Positions 30,291-38,633 of a stretch of 46,535 bases of DNA are shown here, piece after piece. This stretch comes from a virus. Positions within the stretch are counted from its first letter, which is position 1, and each line of letters starts with the position of its first letter. Location: positions 1-46,535 of the IMG/VR virus record IMGVR_UViG_3300009104_000033, one strand, 5' to 3'. The position numbers were made by a program, and so were the translations under genes. The notes beneath the pieces were generated by a model, which had not been told where the DNA came from, ran no database searches, and saw only the letters and a list, made by a program, of their open reading frames with translations.

Positions 30291-31980
30291 ATATGGTGGT
30301 CGTGTCCCAATCTATACTCTCCTTTTCTATAAAACACTTCTTCTCTAGGTCGTAGTAGAACTTGGCGGTTCCAATAGCCCCATAGAGGTCTTGTTCTCTG
30401 ATCTTTCTGGTCAACACGCTAACCGAGTTGTCTTCAAAGTCTCGGTGAATGGTTAGCACCGCATCACTCATGTTGTGCCAGTGAGCTGCCCCACTGATGT
30501 CATAGGCGGTAGGCGGAAGGTAGCTCCCATCGTTGGCTTTAGGTAGCTTCGTGGGGTGGGCAACCACCGCAACCCAAGACTCGTAAACCCTAGCAAATCT
30601 TTTTAGGGTGCTGATAAAGTCTCTAATGTATTCGTCTTCCCTTTGGTTCTGTCCTCTTTTTGCGCTGACTTCGTTGAAGGGGTCAATGACTAGGTGGCAG
30701 CCGTACTTAAAGACAGCCTTCTTAGCAATGTCCACAATCAGCTCCACAGATGGCAACGCATCTCTGGTCTCTATAAAGAAGAAGTGGTCTTGAATAAAGG
30801 CTAGTGCATCATCCAGTTCTTCTCTGGTCATGCGGTTTGAAAACCCCTCGTCAAAACTTTTCTCCTTATACATCTGCGCCAGCCTTCTGATATGAAGTTG
30901 GGTGCTGTGTTCTGGGGAGAAGATGGCAAACCGCCAGTTGTGGTTCTTGCTCAGGTTCAACAGTATCTGATCTAGGAAGATTGACTTGCCGTGATTGGGT
31001 ATGCCTGTGATTACCGACAGCGTTCCCTTCATTACCTTATAGATGTCATCCAGTTTGCCCATGCCAATCGTTGTGGGCTTGGTGTAGTTGCCTTCATAAA
31101 GGTCTATGACATGGTTGCGATAGTCTTCGGTGGTGTAGAGTCCATCAATGGGGTAGGGTACTGCCTCTTGTATAATTCGTTTAAGAACATCCTTTCCGTG
31201 CTTTACAAGGACATCGTTTGCGTCTTTGCAGTTGTCAGGTAGCTCAACATACCAGCAGATGTCTTTGCCGAACCGATGCAGCAGTTCGGAGTGCAGAGCT
31301 TGTCCGCTTTTGTCCTGATCCAAGAACAGGATAACTTTCTTAGCCTCAAGTGGGGAGTTCTCTAGGGCTTTGAATCTAGCATCGTTCTTATCGTACTTGG
31401 CTTCTGAGGGCGCACCATCAGGTAGAGTGGTTGCTTGATAACCGACCTCATGGCAGCTCAACACATCCATCTCTCCTTCTACAAAGACTAGGTGGTCCGT
31501 TTTGCACACTCTGTCGTAGTTATAAATTATGCGCTTGGCGTTGGGTGACTGCCTAAAGTTCTTTTTGACTGTCCTGTACTTAACATTCAGAAGTGTCCCA
31601 TTCTGTCCGAAGTATTGGAAGGCGATCCAGTCGTCTTCATTGAATATCTTGAAAGCATCAACAGTCTCTTTGCTGATGCCTCGTTTCTCAAAGAAAGAGT
31701 AGAGAAAGTTATCTTTGGTCTTCTTTACTGGCACTACAGGCTTCACATACTTCTTCTTAAAAGTCTTTATGCCGATCTTATTACCCACCCCACCCTTGAA
31801 GTCACAGTGATGGCAATTCCACACTGCCGAGTAGTCTGGGTTAATGGTTAAAGATAAAGGGTTGTCTCTATTGTTGTGCCGATGGGGTTGGCATTCTGGA
31901 CACTTGATCTTCTGGCTGCCGACATCGTAATGTCTTGGCTTGATACCCTTCTGGGCAAGTTCGCTGTCTAGCTGATACAT
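30289..31980 (-). CDS. Primase-helicase (T7 gp4/Twinkle-like)
   Basis: 563 aa. An N-terminal zinc site (C27, C30, C56, C59), a TOPRIM primase part (FVEGEMDVLS with E168, and FLDQDKSG with D221/D223), then a RecA-like DnaB-type helicase: Walker A GIPNHGKS (326-333), FAIFSPEHS, and HLVIDPFNEV as Walker B. It unwinds DNA and primes synthesis at the fork. No DNA polymerase gene is present, so it probably loads host polymerase. AGGAG precedes the ATG. Confidence 0.92.
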   Translation of the reverse strand: MYQLDSELAQKGIKPRHYDVGSQKIKCPECQPHRHNNRDNPLSLTINPDYSAVWNCHHCDFKGGVGNKIGIKTFKKKYVKPVVPVKKTKDNFLYSFFEKRGISKETVDAFKIFNEDDWIAFQYFGQNGTLLNVKYRTVKKNFRQSPNAKRIIYNYDRVCKTDHLVFVEGEMDVLSCHEVGYQATTLPDGAPSEAKYDKNDARFKALENSPLEAKKVILFLDQDKSGQALHSELLHRFGKDICWYVELPDNCKDANDVLVKHGKDVLKRIIQEAVPYPIDGLYTTEDYRNHVIDLYEGNYTKPTTIGMGKLDDIYKVMKGTLSVITGIPNHGKSIFLDQILLNLSKNHNWRFAIFSPEHSTQLHIRRLAQMYKEKSFDEGFSNRMTREELDDALAFIQDHFFFIETRDALPSVELIVDIAKKAVFKYGCHLVIDPFNEVSAKRGQNQREDEYIRDFISTLKRFARVYESWVAVVAHPTKLPKANDGSYLPPTAYDISGAAHWHNMSDAVLTIHRDFEDNSVSVLTRKIREQDLYGAIGTAKFYYDLEKKCFIEKESIDWDTTTI

Positions 31981-32000
31981 TGTTATCTCCTATCATTTTA

Positions 32001-32696
32001 TTATCCTGCAATCGCATTCAAATTAGTCTTCTTCATTTTTTTCTTATAATCATTTGAACTGTAGTCCAAATACCTTCGTTGATTCAACCATGTTGCACAG
32101 TGCGGAATGAATTGTTCTTCCGTTTTGTTAAACTCGGTCTCCTCTACAAATCTTTTTAGCCACATCTTCATCGCTGAAGGACTGCAACTTTTAATCTCTT
32201 TCTCGTACCTCACCCTAGCTTGATGCTTGCCCACCTTTCTTGGATAGAGTTTCCAAAATGACTCAAACTCATTATCTGTATCTTTCTTTTGTTTCTTTTC
32301 TTTAGTATTGGTGGGGGTGTAGCCCTCTACCTCTAGGGGGGTGGAGACATCGGGGGTAGGGGGCTGTGTACCTGTGGGGGTCTGTACACCCTCCCCCCTT
32401 ATGGATTGCTCTACTGCCTCATCTAGGGTAATGCTAAGGTGGTATCTGTTGCTGATGTTTCCGCCATCTGGTCTAAACCTATGCTCCACCTTGAGATGAC
32501 CTAGCTTTTTAAACTTGGCGATAATACTACGGATGTGTTTTAAGTCTTTGAGTCCTGCGATGTCCGCAATGTGTTGGTGGCTTGGGTAGCAACTACCTTT
32601 CTCATCGGCATAGTTTGCTAGGATAATTAATATGAGCTTCTCTGTTGGTTTAAGTCCTTTGACTTGGATGGCTTTGTTGAGGCAAGAAATAGACAT
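32001..32696 (-). CDS. Replication initiator-like winged-helix protein
   Basis: 231 aa. The N-terminal part (LNKAIQVKGLKPTEKLILII, DEKGSCYPSHQHIADIAGL) is a winged helix as in RepA/lambda O-like initiators. A proline/threonine-rich linker (residues 90-130) follows, then FESFWKLYPRKVGKHQARVR and IPHCATWLNQRRYLD, typical of phage replication proteins that work with a helicase. The linker DNA is full of G tracts and may hold the origin, as in lambda O. The gene starts without a clear ribosome site, next to a predicted transcription start. Confidence 0.82.
   Translation of the reverse strand: MSISCLNKAIQVKGLKPTEKLILIILANYADEKGSCYPSHQHIADIAGLKDLKHIRSIIAKFKKLGHLKVEHRFRPDGGNISNRYHLSITLDEAVEQSIRGEGVQTPTGTQPPTPDVSTPLEVEGYTPTNTKEKKQKKDTDNEFESFWKLYPRKVGKHQARVRYEKEIKSCSPSAMKMWLKRFVEETEFNKTEEQFIPHCATWLNQRRYLDYSSNDYKKKMKKTNLNAIAG
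32313..32380 (+). repeat. G-tract cluster, possible G-quadruplex/origin region
   Basis: Five runs of at least five G on the plus strand: 32313-32317, 32336-32341, 32352-32356, 32359-32363, 32376-32380. The last four have loops of 10, 2 and 12 bases. Two of the units are similar (GGGGGCTGTGTACC and GGGGGTCTGTACACC). It lies in the linker of the initiator-like gene in an otherwise AT-rich genome. Confidence 0.6.
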
Positions 32697-32704
32697 GACG
32701 CTAA

Positions 32705-32733
32705 ATCATAATGGAAGTAAAAAGAAAAAGCAA
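32705..32733 (-). promoter_or_regulatory. Possible promoter of the initiator-primase unit
   Basis: On the minus strand: TTGCTT (32728-32733), a 17-base spacer, TATGAT (32705-32710). Transcription would begin near 32698, almost at the ATG (32696), so the mRNA would be nearly leaderless; this fits the missing ribosome site. Confidence 0.45.
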
Positions 32734-32775
32734 ATACATAACGGAATCATGCCCCCTCTGTTTTCGGGAAAGTAT

Positions 32776-32790
32776 TTAGAATCATTCTAA
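32776..32790. repeat. Perfect 15-base palindrome upstream of the initiator gene
   Basis: TTAGAAT-C-ATTCTAA, seven-base arms around one base. It overlaps the stop of the 52-aa gene and lies 45-60 bases upstream of the proposed promoter. It is a good candidate operator. Confidence 0.6.
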
Positions 32791-32945
32791 TCATCCTTTT
32801 TTACTATGCGTGAATGAATCTTGAGATCACCATTCTCTAAAACGATCCTAACTTTTACTCTTTCATCGTCTTTTAGTTTTGGCATTTGTTCATCCATGTG
32901 CGTCTTCATAGCCATCTGGAATTTTTCTTTCTGTTCTTTGTTCAT
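32787..32945 (-). CDS. Small hypothetical protein, 52 aa
   Basis: Below the usual size for ORF calling, but well supported by a GGGAGG ribosome site eight bases before the ATG at 32945. The protein is basic and helical at first (MNKEQKEKFQMAMKTHMDEQ), then beta-like (VKVRIVLENGDLKIHSRI). No family recognised. Confidence 0.6.
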   Translation of the reverse strand: MNKEQKEKFQMAMKTHMDEQMPKLKDDERVKVRIVLENGDLKIHSRIVKKDD

Positions 32946-32948
32946 GGT

Positions 32949-33119
32949 TCAAACCTCCCTTTTAAATATGAGTTCTTCTTGTTTTGTTTTTACAGCACCT
33001 TTTTCTTCGTTTGTATAGTTGTTGTTTTCATCTAAGATGCCTGCTCGTCTAGCATAAGCGCTCCAGTTATAACCAGAGCCATCTGGGTTCTTAATAATTA
33101 TGTCTGGTTCTTTATTCAT
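32949..33119 (-). CDS. Small hypothetical protein, 56 aa
   Basis: ATG at 33119, overlapping the previous gene by eight bases; stop TGA at 32949-32951. It contains IIIKNPDGSGYNWSAYARRA and an acidic-basic end. Its last codons (KREV) are at the same time the ribosome site of the next gene. No family recognised. Confidence 0.6.
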   Translation of the reverse strand: MNKEPDIIIKNPDGSGYNWSAYARRAGILDENNNYTNEEKGAVKTKQEELIFKREV

Positions 33120-33339
33120 CGGTTATCTCCCATGTCATCTTCGCAATCGCTTTGGCGAAGTCTTCAATTCCCATGTCATCTGGAATATTGCTTTGCACCT
33201 CCACTTGCTCTATGAACTTTCTGACTAGGTGATTCAGTTCTTTCCTTGTAATCATCTTCTTGGCTTTAGTGTTGTGATACTTCTGACCAAGATTCAGTCT
33301 TTGCTCATCATTGAGTTCTATTGATATGTTTGTTTTCAT
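33112..33339 (-). CDS. Small early protein, 75 aa
   Basis: MKTNISIELNDEQRLNLGQK then RKELNHLVRKFIEQVEVQSN: a beta strand followed by helices, in the order of small ribbon-helix-helix-like proteins, though the fit is weak. An AGGAGAATAAAATG leader precedes it, the same as for the gene at 33587. Confidence 0.62.
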   Translation of the reverse strand: MKTNISIELNDEQRLNLGQKYHNTKAKKMITRKELNHLVRKFIEQVEVQSNIPDDMGIEDFAKAIAKMTWEITDE

Positions 33340-33350
33340 TTTATTCTCCT

Positions 33351-33587
33351 TCAGTCTATGTTTGTCAGTTCGTTGACTCTTTTCACCACACCCTCAATAA
33401 TCTTCCTGTGTGATTTCAATAGTTTGATTGTCTCCCTTAGACCTTCTTTGTCTTTCCCCTCAGACCACCTTAGCTGCCTTTCCCTTTTGGTCAGCTCCGA
33501 ATCAATCTGATAGAGGCAATGGTCCCACCCACTATAGAAGTAAATTAGTCTTACTTCCTTTAGGTTTAATTCAATCCAATCTTTCAT
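33351..33587 (-). CDS. First early gene, hypothetical, 78 aa
   Basis: Start at ATG 33587 because AGGAGA lies seven bases before it; an in-frame ATG at 33620 has no ribosome site. The protein (KDWIELNLKEVRLIYFYSGW, then KLLKSHRKIIEGVVKRVNEL) is basic and helical. It is the first gene after the leftward early promoter at 33632-33660, so it is probably made first in infection. No family recognised. Confidence 0.65.
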   Translation of the reverse strand: MKDWIELNLKEVRLIYFYSGWDHCLYQIDSELTKRERQLRWSEGKDKEGLRETIKLLKSHRKIIEGVVKRVNELTNID

Positions 33588-33631
33588 TTTATTCTCCTTA
33601 TTCAAGTTATTATTTTTCAAGCCATATAGTG

Positions 33632-33660
33632 ATTATACCATAATGGGATAATTATTTCAG
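33632..33660 (-). promoter_or_regulatory. Leftward early promoter
   Basis: On the minus strand: CTGAAA (33655-33660), a 17-base spacer and TATAAT (33632-33637, exact consensus). Predicted start near 33625, just before the first early gene at 33587. The -35 is one of the repeated CTGAAA elements. Confidence 0.65.
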
Positions 33661-33768
33661 AACTAAATTCTCTGAAAACCTTGCTGGGCGGGCTTTTCAG
33701 CGATATTGGGTCTATAGGTAAAGCCTTTCAGGGGGACAAAAATTATTTTTATTTTTTTTTTAAAGATT

Positions 33769-33797
33769 TTGAAATGCTTTCCGAAATGCCATATAGT
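33769..33797 (+). promoter_or_regulatory. Rightward promoter for terS and the late genes
   Basis: TTGAAA (33769-33774), a 17-base spacer and TATAGT (33792-33797). Predicted start near 33804, 15 bases before the terS ATG. The -10 lies inside the second copy of the 13-base direct repeat. Confidence 0.6.
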
Positions 33798-33818
33798 GAT
33801 GGGAATATTTGAAAATTA

Positions 33819-34388
33819 ATGACCAAAAAATCTACAAAAGCCAAACTCACTGAAGACCTCGCTTCTCGTATTAGAACCGAGTTTGTGCAAGGGGTAGAGA
33901 TGGAAACAGGCGAAGTCGTCAGATACACCATTGACCAATTAATTACCAAACACAATGTCGCACAGACCACTCTCTATAGAAGGGCGAGAAAAGAAAACTG
34001 GAAAGTATTGAGAGAGCAGTTCCAAACGAAGCTGGATCAGGAGAGAGCAGAACAGAGAATCCAGAGTATGTCCACAGAATCAAAAAAGTTTGATGACAAG
34101 AGTTTGTTGCTTGCCACCCAACTCATCAATCAGGTTGGTCATATAGTTAAGAAAAACCAAACAGCAATAGAACAGAACAACAGAAGTTACCCCCCAAGCC
34201 AGTTGCTCAGTCTTGCCAACACTGCGGTCACAGCGCAGAGGTTAGCAAAATTAGCTTTAGGCGAAGCCACAGAGAAACTAGACTTAAATGCAAACATACA
34301 AGAAACAGAAGCATTCAGAAACGCTATGGAATTACTGGACACAGTTGCAGAGCAACGCAGAGAGAGCGACAGTAAATCTATACACTGA
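33819..34388 (+). CDS. terS: Terminase small subunit
   Basis: 189 aa. It has an N-terminal HTH-like region (YTIDQLITKHNVAQTTLYRR, then ARKENWKVLREQFQ), a central helical region and a C-terminal acidic/basic end. It is the first gene of the rightward unit and overlaps terL by about 100 bases. TerS recognises the packaging site on phage DNA and brings in TerL; the site is often in or near its own gene. Confidence 0.82.
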   Translation: MTKKSTKAKLTEDLASRIRTEFVQGVEMETGEVVRYTIDQLITKHNVAQTTLYRRARKENWKVLREQFQTKLDQERAEQRIQSMSTESKKFDDKSLLLATQLINQVGHIVKKNQTAIEQNNRSYPPSQLLSLANTAVTAQRLAKLALGEATEKLDLNANIQETEAFRNAMELLDTVAEQRRESDSKSIH

Positions 34389-35592
34389 TTGGCTACAAAC
34401 AGCAAGATCAAAACAACTAGCACCCAAAGAAGAACACCACATTTGGATGATCCTAGCAGGGCGTGGTTGGGGGAAGACTAGAACAGGCGCACAAGACCTA
34501 GCTCTTTATGCCTTGAGAAACCCCAATACTATCTGTGCGGTGGTCGCACCAACACACGGAGATTTAAGGAGAGTCTGCTTTGATGGAAACTCAGGTCTGA
34601 TGTCAGTGATACCAGAAGAATGTTTGACCACAGAATCAAAAGGCTATTCATCATATAGGGGCGAAGAAATAAAACTGTTCAACGGATCAAAGATTGTTGG
34701 CTATGCTGCCATCCAACCAGAACGATTAAGAGGACCGCAGTTCCACCGAGCATGGTGTGATGAGCTGGCAAGCTGGAGATACCCTGAAGCCTTTGACCAA
34801 CTGATGTTTGGATTAAGGTTAGGCGACAGTCCTCAGTGTGTGATAACCACCACACCGAGACCCACCAAGCTCATTAAAGAACTCGTTGATAGAGATGATG
34901 TAGTGGTCACTAAGGGTAACACCTTTGAGAACGAAGAAAACCTCGCAGAAACAGCCCTAGAGATGCTTAAAAGGCGATATGAAGGCACTACTCTGGGTAG
35001 GCAAGAACTGTATGCAGAGATCGTTGATGAGGTAGAGGGTGCGCTTTGGAGTATGCGTCTTATTGAGGAGAACAGGGTTGCTGAAGAACCAGAAAGCTTT
35101 AGACGAATTGTGGTGGCGATTGATCCTGCGGTGACTTCAAATGAGAACAGCGATGAGACAGGAATAATTGTTGCAGGGGTAGATAACCAGAATAATTATT
35201 ATATACTAGACGATGTTAGTGGTAACATGAGTCCTGACGCATGGGCTAAGAAAGCAGTGCAGTGTTACTATAATTGGGAAGCCTCAAGAGTAGTAGCGGA
35301 AGTAAATAATGGCGGAGACTTAGTGGAACGGATCATTAGACAAGTAGATGCAAACATTCCATATACTGCGGTAAGAGCTTCCAGAGGGAAAATGGTAAGA
35401 GCAGAACCGATTGCAGCTCTCTCAGAAAGACACCTTCTTAAATTTGTAGGTAGCTTTCCAGAGCTAGAGGACCAGATGTGTTCGTACACAGGTGACAGAA
35501 AGCAGAGCAGCCCAGATAGGCTTGATGCGATGGTTTGGGCTATGACAGAACTGTCTCGCTCAACAGGTCAGGCACAATGGAGAATAACATAA
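34288..35592 (+). CDS. terL: Terminase large subunit
   Basis: 434 aa from the first ATG; a TTG at 34345 would reduce the 101-base overlap with terS, and I cannot decide. ATPase part: Walker A AGRGWGKT (57-64), Walker B RAWCDE (D158, E159), and the ITTTPRP coupling motif. Nuclease part: VVAIDPAV, NSDETGIIVAGVD, and a final SPDRLDAMVWAM. It is the packaging motor and cuts genome units from concatemers. The stop overlaps the portal ATG. Confidence 0.93.
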   Translation: MQTYKKQKHSETLWNYWTQLQSNAERATVNLYTDWLQTARSKQLAPKEEHHIWMILAGRGWGKTRTGAQDLALYALRNPNTICAVVAPTHGDLRRVCFDGNSGLMSVIPEECLTTESKGYSSYRGEEIKLFNGSKIVGYAAIQPERLRGPQFHRAWCDELASWRYPEAFDQLMFGLRLGDSPQCVITTTPRPTKLIKELVDRDDVVVTKGNTFENEENLAETALEMLKRRYEGTTLGRQELYAEIVDEVEGALWSMRLIEENRVAEEPESFRRIVVAIDPAVTSNENSDETGIIVAGVDNQNNYYILDDVSGNMSPDAWAKKAVQCYYNWEASRVVAEVNNGGDLVERIIRQVDANIPYTAVRASRGKMVRAEPIAALSERHLLKFVGSFPELEDQMCSYTGDRKQSSPDRLDAMVWAMTELSRSTGQAQWRIT

Positions 35593-36980
35593 TGGCGTGG
35601 TACAACAGATTATTCAAAGGCATCTTTGCCATAGGCAATGATGAAATCAAACAAGCCCCAGTGGTTCAATATTATGGGGTCGGAGCATCAGCACCCAGTA
35701 AAGACAAGTATGAAGATTTAGCCGAAGACGGCTATATTAAAAATGCTATTGCTTATCGCTGTGTCAATGAGATCGCACAAGGTGCGTGTTCCGTACCCTT
35801 CAAAGTAATGAGTGGTGAAGATGTTATAGAAGAACACCCAATCTTGAGTTTATTAAATAGACCGAACCCAACAATGTCTGGCTCTGAATATTTTAGTGCT
35901 TTATACAGTTACCTATTACTCTGCGGAAACTCTTATGTATTAAGAAGCGGTCCTGAGTTTGGAGAGCCACAAGAACTGCATTTGCTCAGACCCGATAGAA
36001 TGAGAATCAAGGGCGGAATAAGAGCAATCCCAGAAGCCTATGAATATGTGGTCAATGGTAGAGTCGTGGAGAAATACGGAATAGATCAGGACACAGGAAC
36101 AGGTGAAGTCAAACACATGAAGATGTGGCATCCACTGGATGACCATTATGGGCTATCTCCAATGGCTGCTGCTGCGGTGGACATAGACCAGTACAATCTA
36201 GCTGGAAAGCACAATGTAAACCTTTTGTTTAATGGAGCAAGACCATCGGGCGCGGTAATATTCAAACCCCAAGATGAATCAGGAATGCCGACCTATCTCA
36301 GTGAATCACAGCGACAACAGCTACTAACCGACCTCAAGAATCGCTTTAGCGGAACCAACAACACAGGCAGACCTCTATTATTAGAGGGAGACTTTGATTG
36401 GAAAGAGATGGGGCTGACACCTAAAGACATGGACTTTCTCAACCTTAGACACTTATCCGCTAAGGATATTGCCCTTTGTTTTGGAGTACCTAGTCAACTA
36501 ATAGGGGTTCCAGATGCACAGACCTATTCTAATATGGCAGAAGCAAGACTGGCTTTATGGGAAGAAACCATCATTCCATTAATGAGAAGGGTGGAGTCCG
36601 ATCTAAACGAATGGTTGATGCCACAATTCAGCGATGATCTTGTTTTGGTCTATGACTACGATTCTATAAACGCCCTAACAGAAAGAAGGCGAATGGTTTA
36701 CGACAATGTAATCCAAGCGGTCAGAGAAGGTGTTATGACAAGAAACGAAGCCAGAGAACGACTAGACATGGAGCCGATTGAAGGCGGAGATGACATTTAT
36801 ATAAATGCCAGCTTGTTCCCACTTGGCATGGATGTCCCAGATGAAGACAAAACCGCAACCGCAGAAGATGATGTGCAGTTTGAAGATGTGTATGGTGATG
36901 AAGAAAAGCTAAACGAAAGAGCAGTCTCATTGTTGAAAGATGGTAGCACGAAGAAGAAATCTAGCGGTACGGAAGCCTAG
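35592..36980 (+). CDS. Portal protein (HK97 family)
   Basis: Start at ATG 35592 (TAATG overlap; GGAGA eight bases upstream); the frame is open further upstream inside terL. The 462-aa protein has AYRCVNEIAQGACSVPFKVM, HPILSLLNRPNPTMSGSEYF, LLLCGNSYVLRSG and DRMRIKGG, all typical of HK97-type portals, then FGVPSQLIGVPDAQTYSNMA. Twelve copies form the DNA channel at one capsid vertex. Confidence 0.93.
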   Translation: MAWYNRLFKGIFAIGNDEIKQAPVVQYYGVGASAPSKDKYEDLAEDGYIKNAIAYRCVNEIAQGACSVPFKVMSGEDVIEEHPILSLLNRPNPTMSGSEYFSALYSYLLLCGNSYVLRSGPEFGEPQELHLLRPDRMRIKGGIRAIPEAYEYVVNGRVVEKYGIDQDTGTGEVKHMKMWHPLDDHYGLSPMAAAAVDIDQYNLAGKHNVNLLFNGARPSGAVIFKPQDESGMPTYLSESQRQQLLTDLKNRFSGTNNTGRPLLLEGDFDWKEMGLTPKDMDFLNLRHLSAKDIALCFGVPSQLIGVPDAQTYSNMAEARLALWEETIIPLMRRVESDLNEWLMPQFSDDLVLVYDYDSINALTERRRMVYDNVIQAVREGVMTRNEARERLDMEPIEGGDDIYINASLFPLGMDVPDEDKTATAEDDVQFEDVYGDEEKLNERAVSLLKDGSTKKKSSGTEA

Positions 36981-37794
36981 AAACCCAAGCAGGTTATTCA
37001 GGCGCAGAATCAACTATGGCTATGAGGTAAGGGCGCAGCTAAGGCTAAGAAACAGCCTAGAGCTTATTTTATTCTCAAGACTACAAACGCTTATTAGAAA
37101 GTTTGTGATGATACAGGCTGAGGACTTTTCTAATAACCAGTTGTTTTTAACCAGAGCCGAAAAACAATTCTTGGAAGACCTGAAGCTGTTAATGGGAAGC
37201 CACTATAAAAGAGTGTTTATGGCAATGTATGAAAGGAACAGCATGGTCTATCGCAACCTAGAGAAGAAACAAGATGACCCTTTTGACTTTAGCAATGTCA
37301 ACTTTGAGAGGTTGGTAGGTGGATACATAGCGTCTAATACATTGCGCTTAGAGGGGATTTCAAGGACTCTGGCAAACAAGATCAAAGACTATATAGAGAA
37401 AGGGGCAGAGGAAGGCAAGGGACCGAGAGAGATAGCAAGGAGCCTTAGAAAAGTTGCACCAACATTGAGCAGAACAAGAGCCTTAACCATAGCTAGAACC
37501 GAAACGAGCAATGCAGCGTCATGGGCAAACCACAAATACCATGTGGATTTAGGAGATGAGTTAGGGATAGATTTTTGGAAACGCTGGGTTGCTGTCTCTG
37601 ATGGTAGAACCAGACCAGAACACAGAGAGGCAAATGGACAAACAGTACCAATGGATGGAAAGTTTAAACTGTCCCACCCAAAAGAGGGAATGGTAGAGAT
37701 GGACAGAGTAGGCGATCCATCAGGCGGTGTTTACCATATTATTAACTGCAGGTGCGTAATTACATACGCAGAAAATCCAGAGGATTTGTTGTAA
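36940..37794 (+). CDS. Head morphogenesis protein (SPP1 gp7-like)
   Basis: 284 aa, overlapping the portal end by 41 bases. The N-terminus is strongly basic. The C-terminal half has the SPP1 gp7/phage Mu F-type domain: ARTETSNAASWANHKYHVDL, WKRWVAVSDGRTRPEHREAN, YHIINCRCVITYA. Such proteins are minor head proteins linked to the portal. Confidence 0.87.
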   Translation: MVARRRNLAVRKPRNPSRLFRRRINYGYEVRAQLRLRNSLELILFSRLQTLIRKFVMIQAEDFSNNQLFLTRAEKQFLEDLKLLMGSHYKRVFMAMYERNSMVYRNLEKKQDDPFDFSNVNFERLVGGYIASNTLRLEGISRTLANKIKDYIEKGAEEGKGPREIARSLRKVAPTLSRTRALTIARTETSNAASWANHKYHVDLGDELGIDFWKRWVAVSDGRTRPEHREANGQTVPMDGKFKLSHPKEGMVEMDRVGDPSGGVYHIINCRCVITYAENPEDLL

Positions 37795-37846
37795 ATTTTG
37801 AAGATTTTAAGTACAGTTGTTAAATAAACTTTGGAGATAGCCACTT

Positions 37847-38629
37847 ATGAGTGAAATAGTATCTGAAACTGAAGGTGCTTTAGCTGTCCAAGTTGATTAT
37901 GACTTAGAAGATTCCAGTGGGAATGACGCAGAGCCTAAAGAACAAGAATCATTAGATGTAGAGATAAAGACTGAACACTTTGAAATCGGTTCAGAATTGA
38001 AAGCCGAAGGAGAAGAAGAAGGGGTCTTTGTTGGTTATGGTTCTATATTTGGGAATAAAGACTTAGGCAATGATGTCGTAGAGAAGGGAGCCTTCTTAAA
38101 AAGCCTCAACGATACAGGCGCAAGAGGAGTCAAGCTCCTTTGGCAACACAAGACCGATCAGCCCATCGGCATATTTGAAGAAATTAGAGAAGACAAGAAA
38201 GGACTCAAGGTTAAAGGAAAACTAGCTTTGGGAACTCAAGGGGGTAGCGAAGCATACGAACTGATGAAAATGGGCGCACTAGATGGTATGAGCATAGGAT
38301 ACCGAGCAGACCCAGCTAAACAGAAGTATGACGAAAAGAACAAAAGGCGATTACTAAAGGAATTAGACCTTATGGAAATCAGCCTAGTAACCTTTCCCAT
38401 GAATCCAAGAGCAAGGATTCAAGCAGTGAAAGGCGAAGAAATGAACATCAGGGATTTAGAAAAAGGAATGCGAGATGCTTTCAGCTTTTCTAGGTCTGAT
38501 GCTAAAGTCGCAGCAAAAGCTGTGCATGACACTTTTAATCAGCGAGATGCTGAAGAAAAAGATGACATAGAACTCTTAGAAGCCATACGGCAAACAACAA
38601 CATTCTTAACAAATTTAACAAAAGGATAA
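37847..38629 (+). CDS. Prohead protease (HK97 gp4-like)
   Basis: 260 aa. After an acidic N-terminal extension of about 55 residues comes the U35 protease core: VFVGYGSIFGNKDLGNDVVE, LLWQHKTDQPIG (catalytic His near residue 102) and LDGMSIGYRADP (Ser near 148), with LMEISLVTFPMNPRARI. It matures the capsid by cleaving the scaffold/delta domain. The C-terminal helical part may act as scaffold. Confidence 0.9.
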   Translation: MSEIVSETEGALAVQVDYDLEDSSGNDAEPKEQESLDVEIKTEHFEIGSELKAEGEEEGVFVGYGSIFGNKDLGNDVVEKGAFLKSLNDTGARGVKLLWQHKTDQPIGIFEEIREDKKGLKVKGKLALGTQGGSEAYELMKMGALDGMSIGYRADPAKQKYDEKNKRRLLKELDLMEISLVTFPMNPRARIQAVKGEEMNIRDLEKGMRDAFSFSRSDAKVAAKAVHDTFNQRDAEEKDDIELLEAIRQTTTFLTNLTKG

Positions 38630-38633
38630 AACC

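Larger units (their letters stand above)
33621..33818. promoter_or_regulatory. Divergent early/late control region
   Basis: This 198-base gap separates all leftward early genes from the rightward late genes. It holds one promoter in each direction, a 13-base direct repeat GCCATATAGTGAT (33621-33633 and 33788-33800), four CTGAAA/TTTCAG elements (33655-33660, 33672-33677, 33695-33700, 33726-33731), an inverted repeat made by the middle two (arms CTGAAAA/TTTTCAG) and a run of ten T (33752-33761). Confidence 0.65.

Noticed and set aside
29906-30337. Minus-strand ORF of 143 aa with an ATGA junction to the nuclease gene
   Set aside because: It is antisense to the plus-strand HTH gene, which has a clear family motif (KVTPNDFF) and ribosome site, and it overlaps the primase-helicase end; its protein has no recognisable pattern.
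37801-37832. Promoter before the protease gene (TTGAAG-17-TAAATA)
   Set aside because: The -10 matches only about half of the consensus and AT-rich sequence gives such matches by chance.
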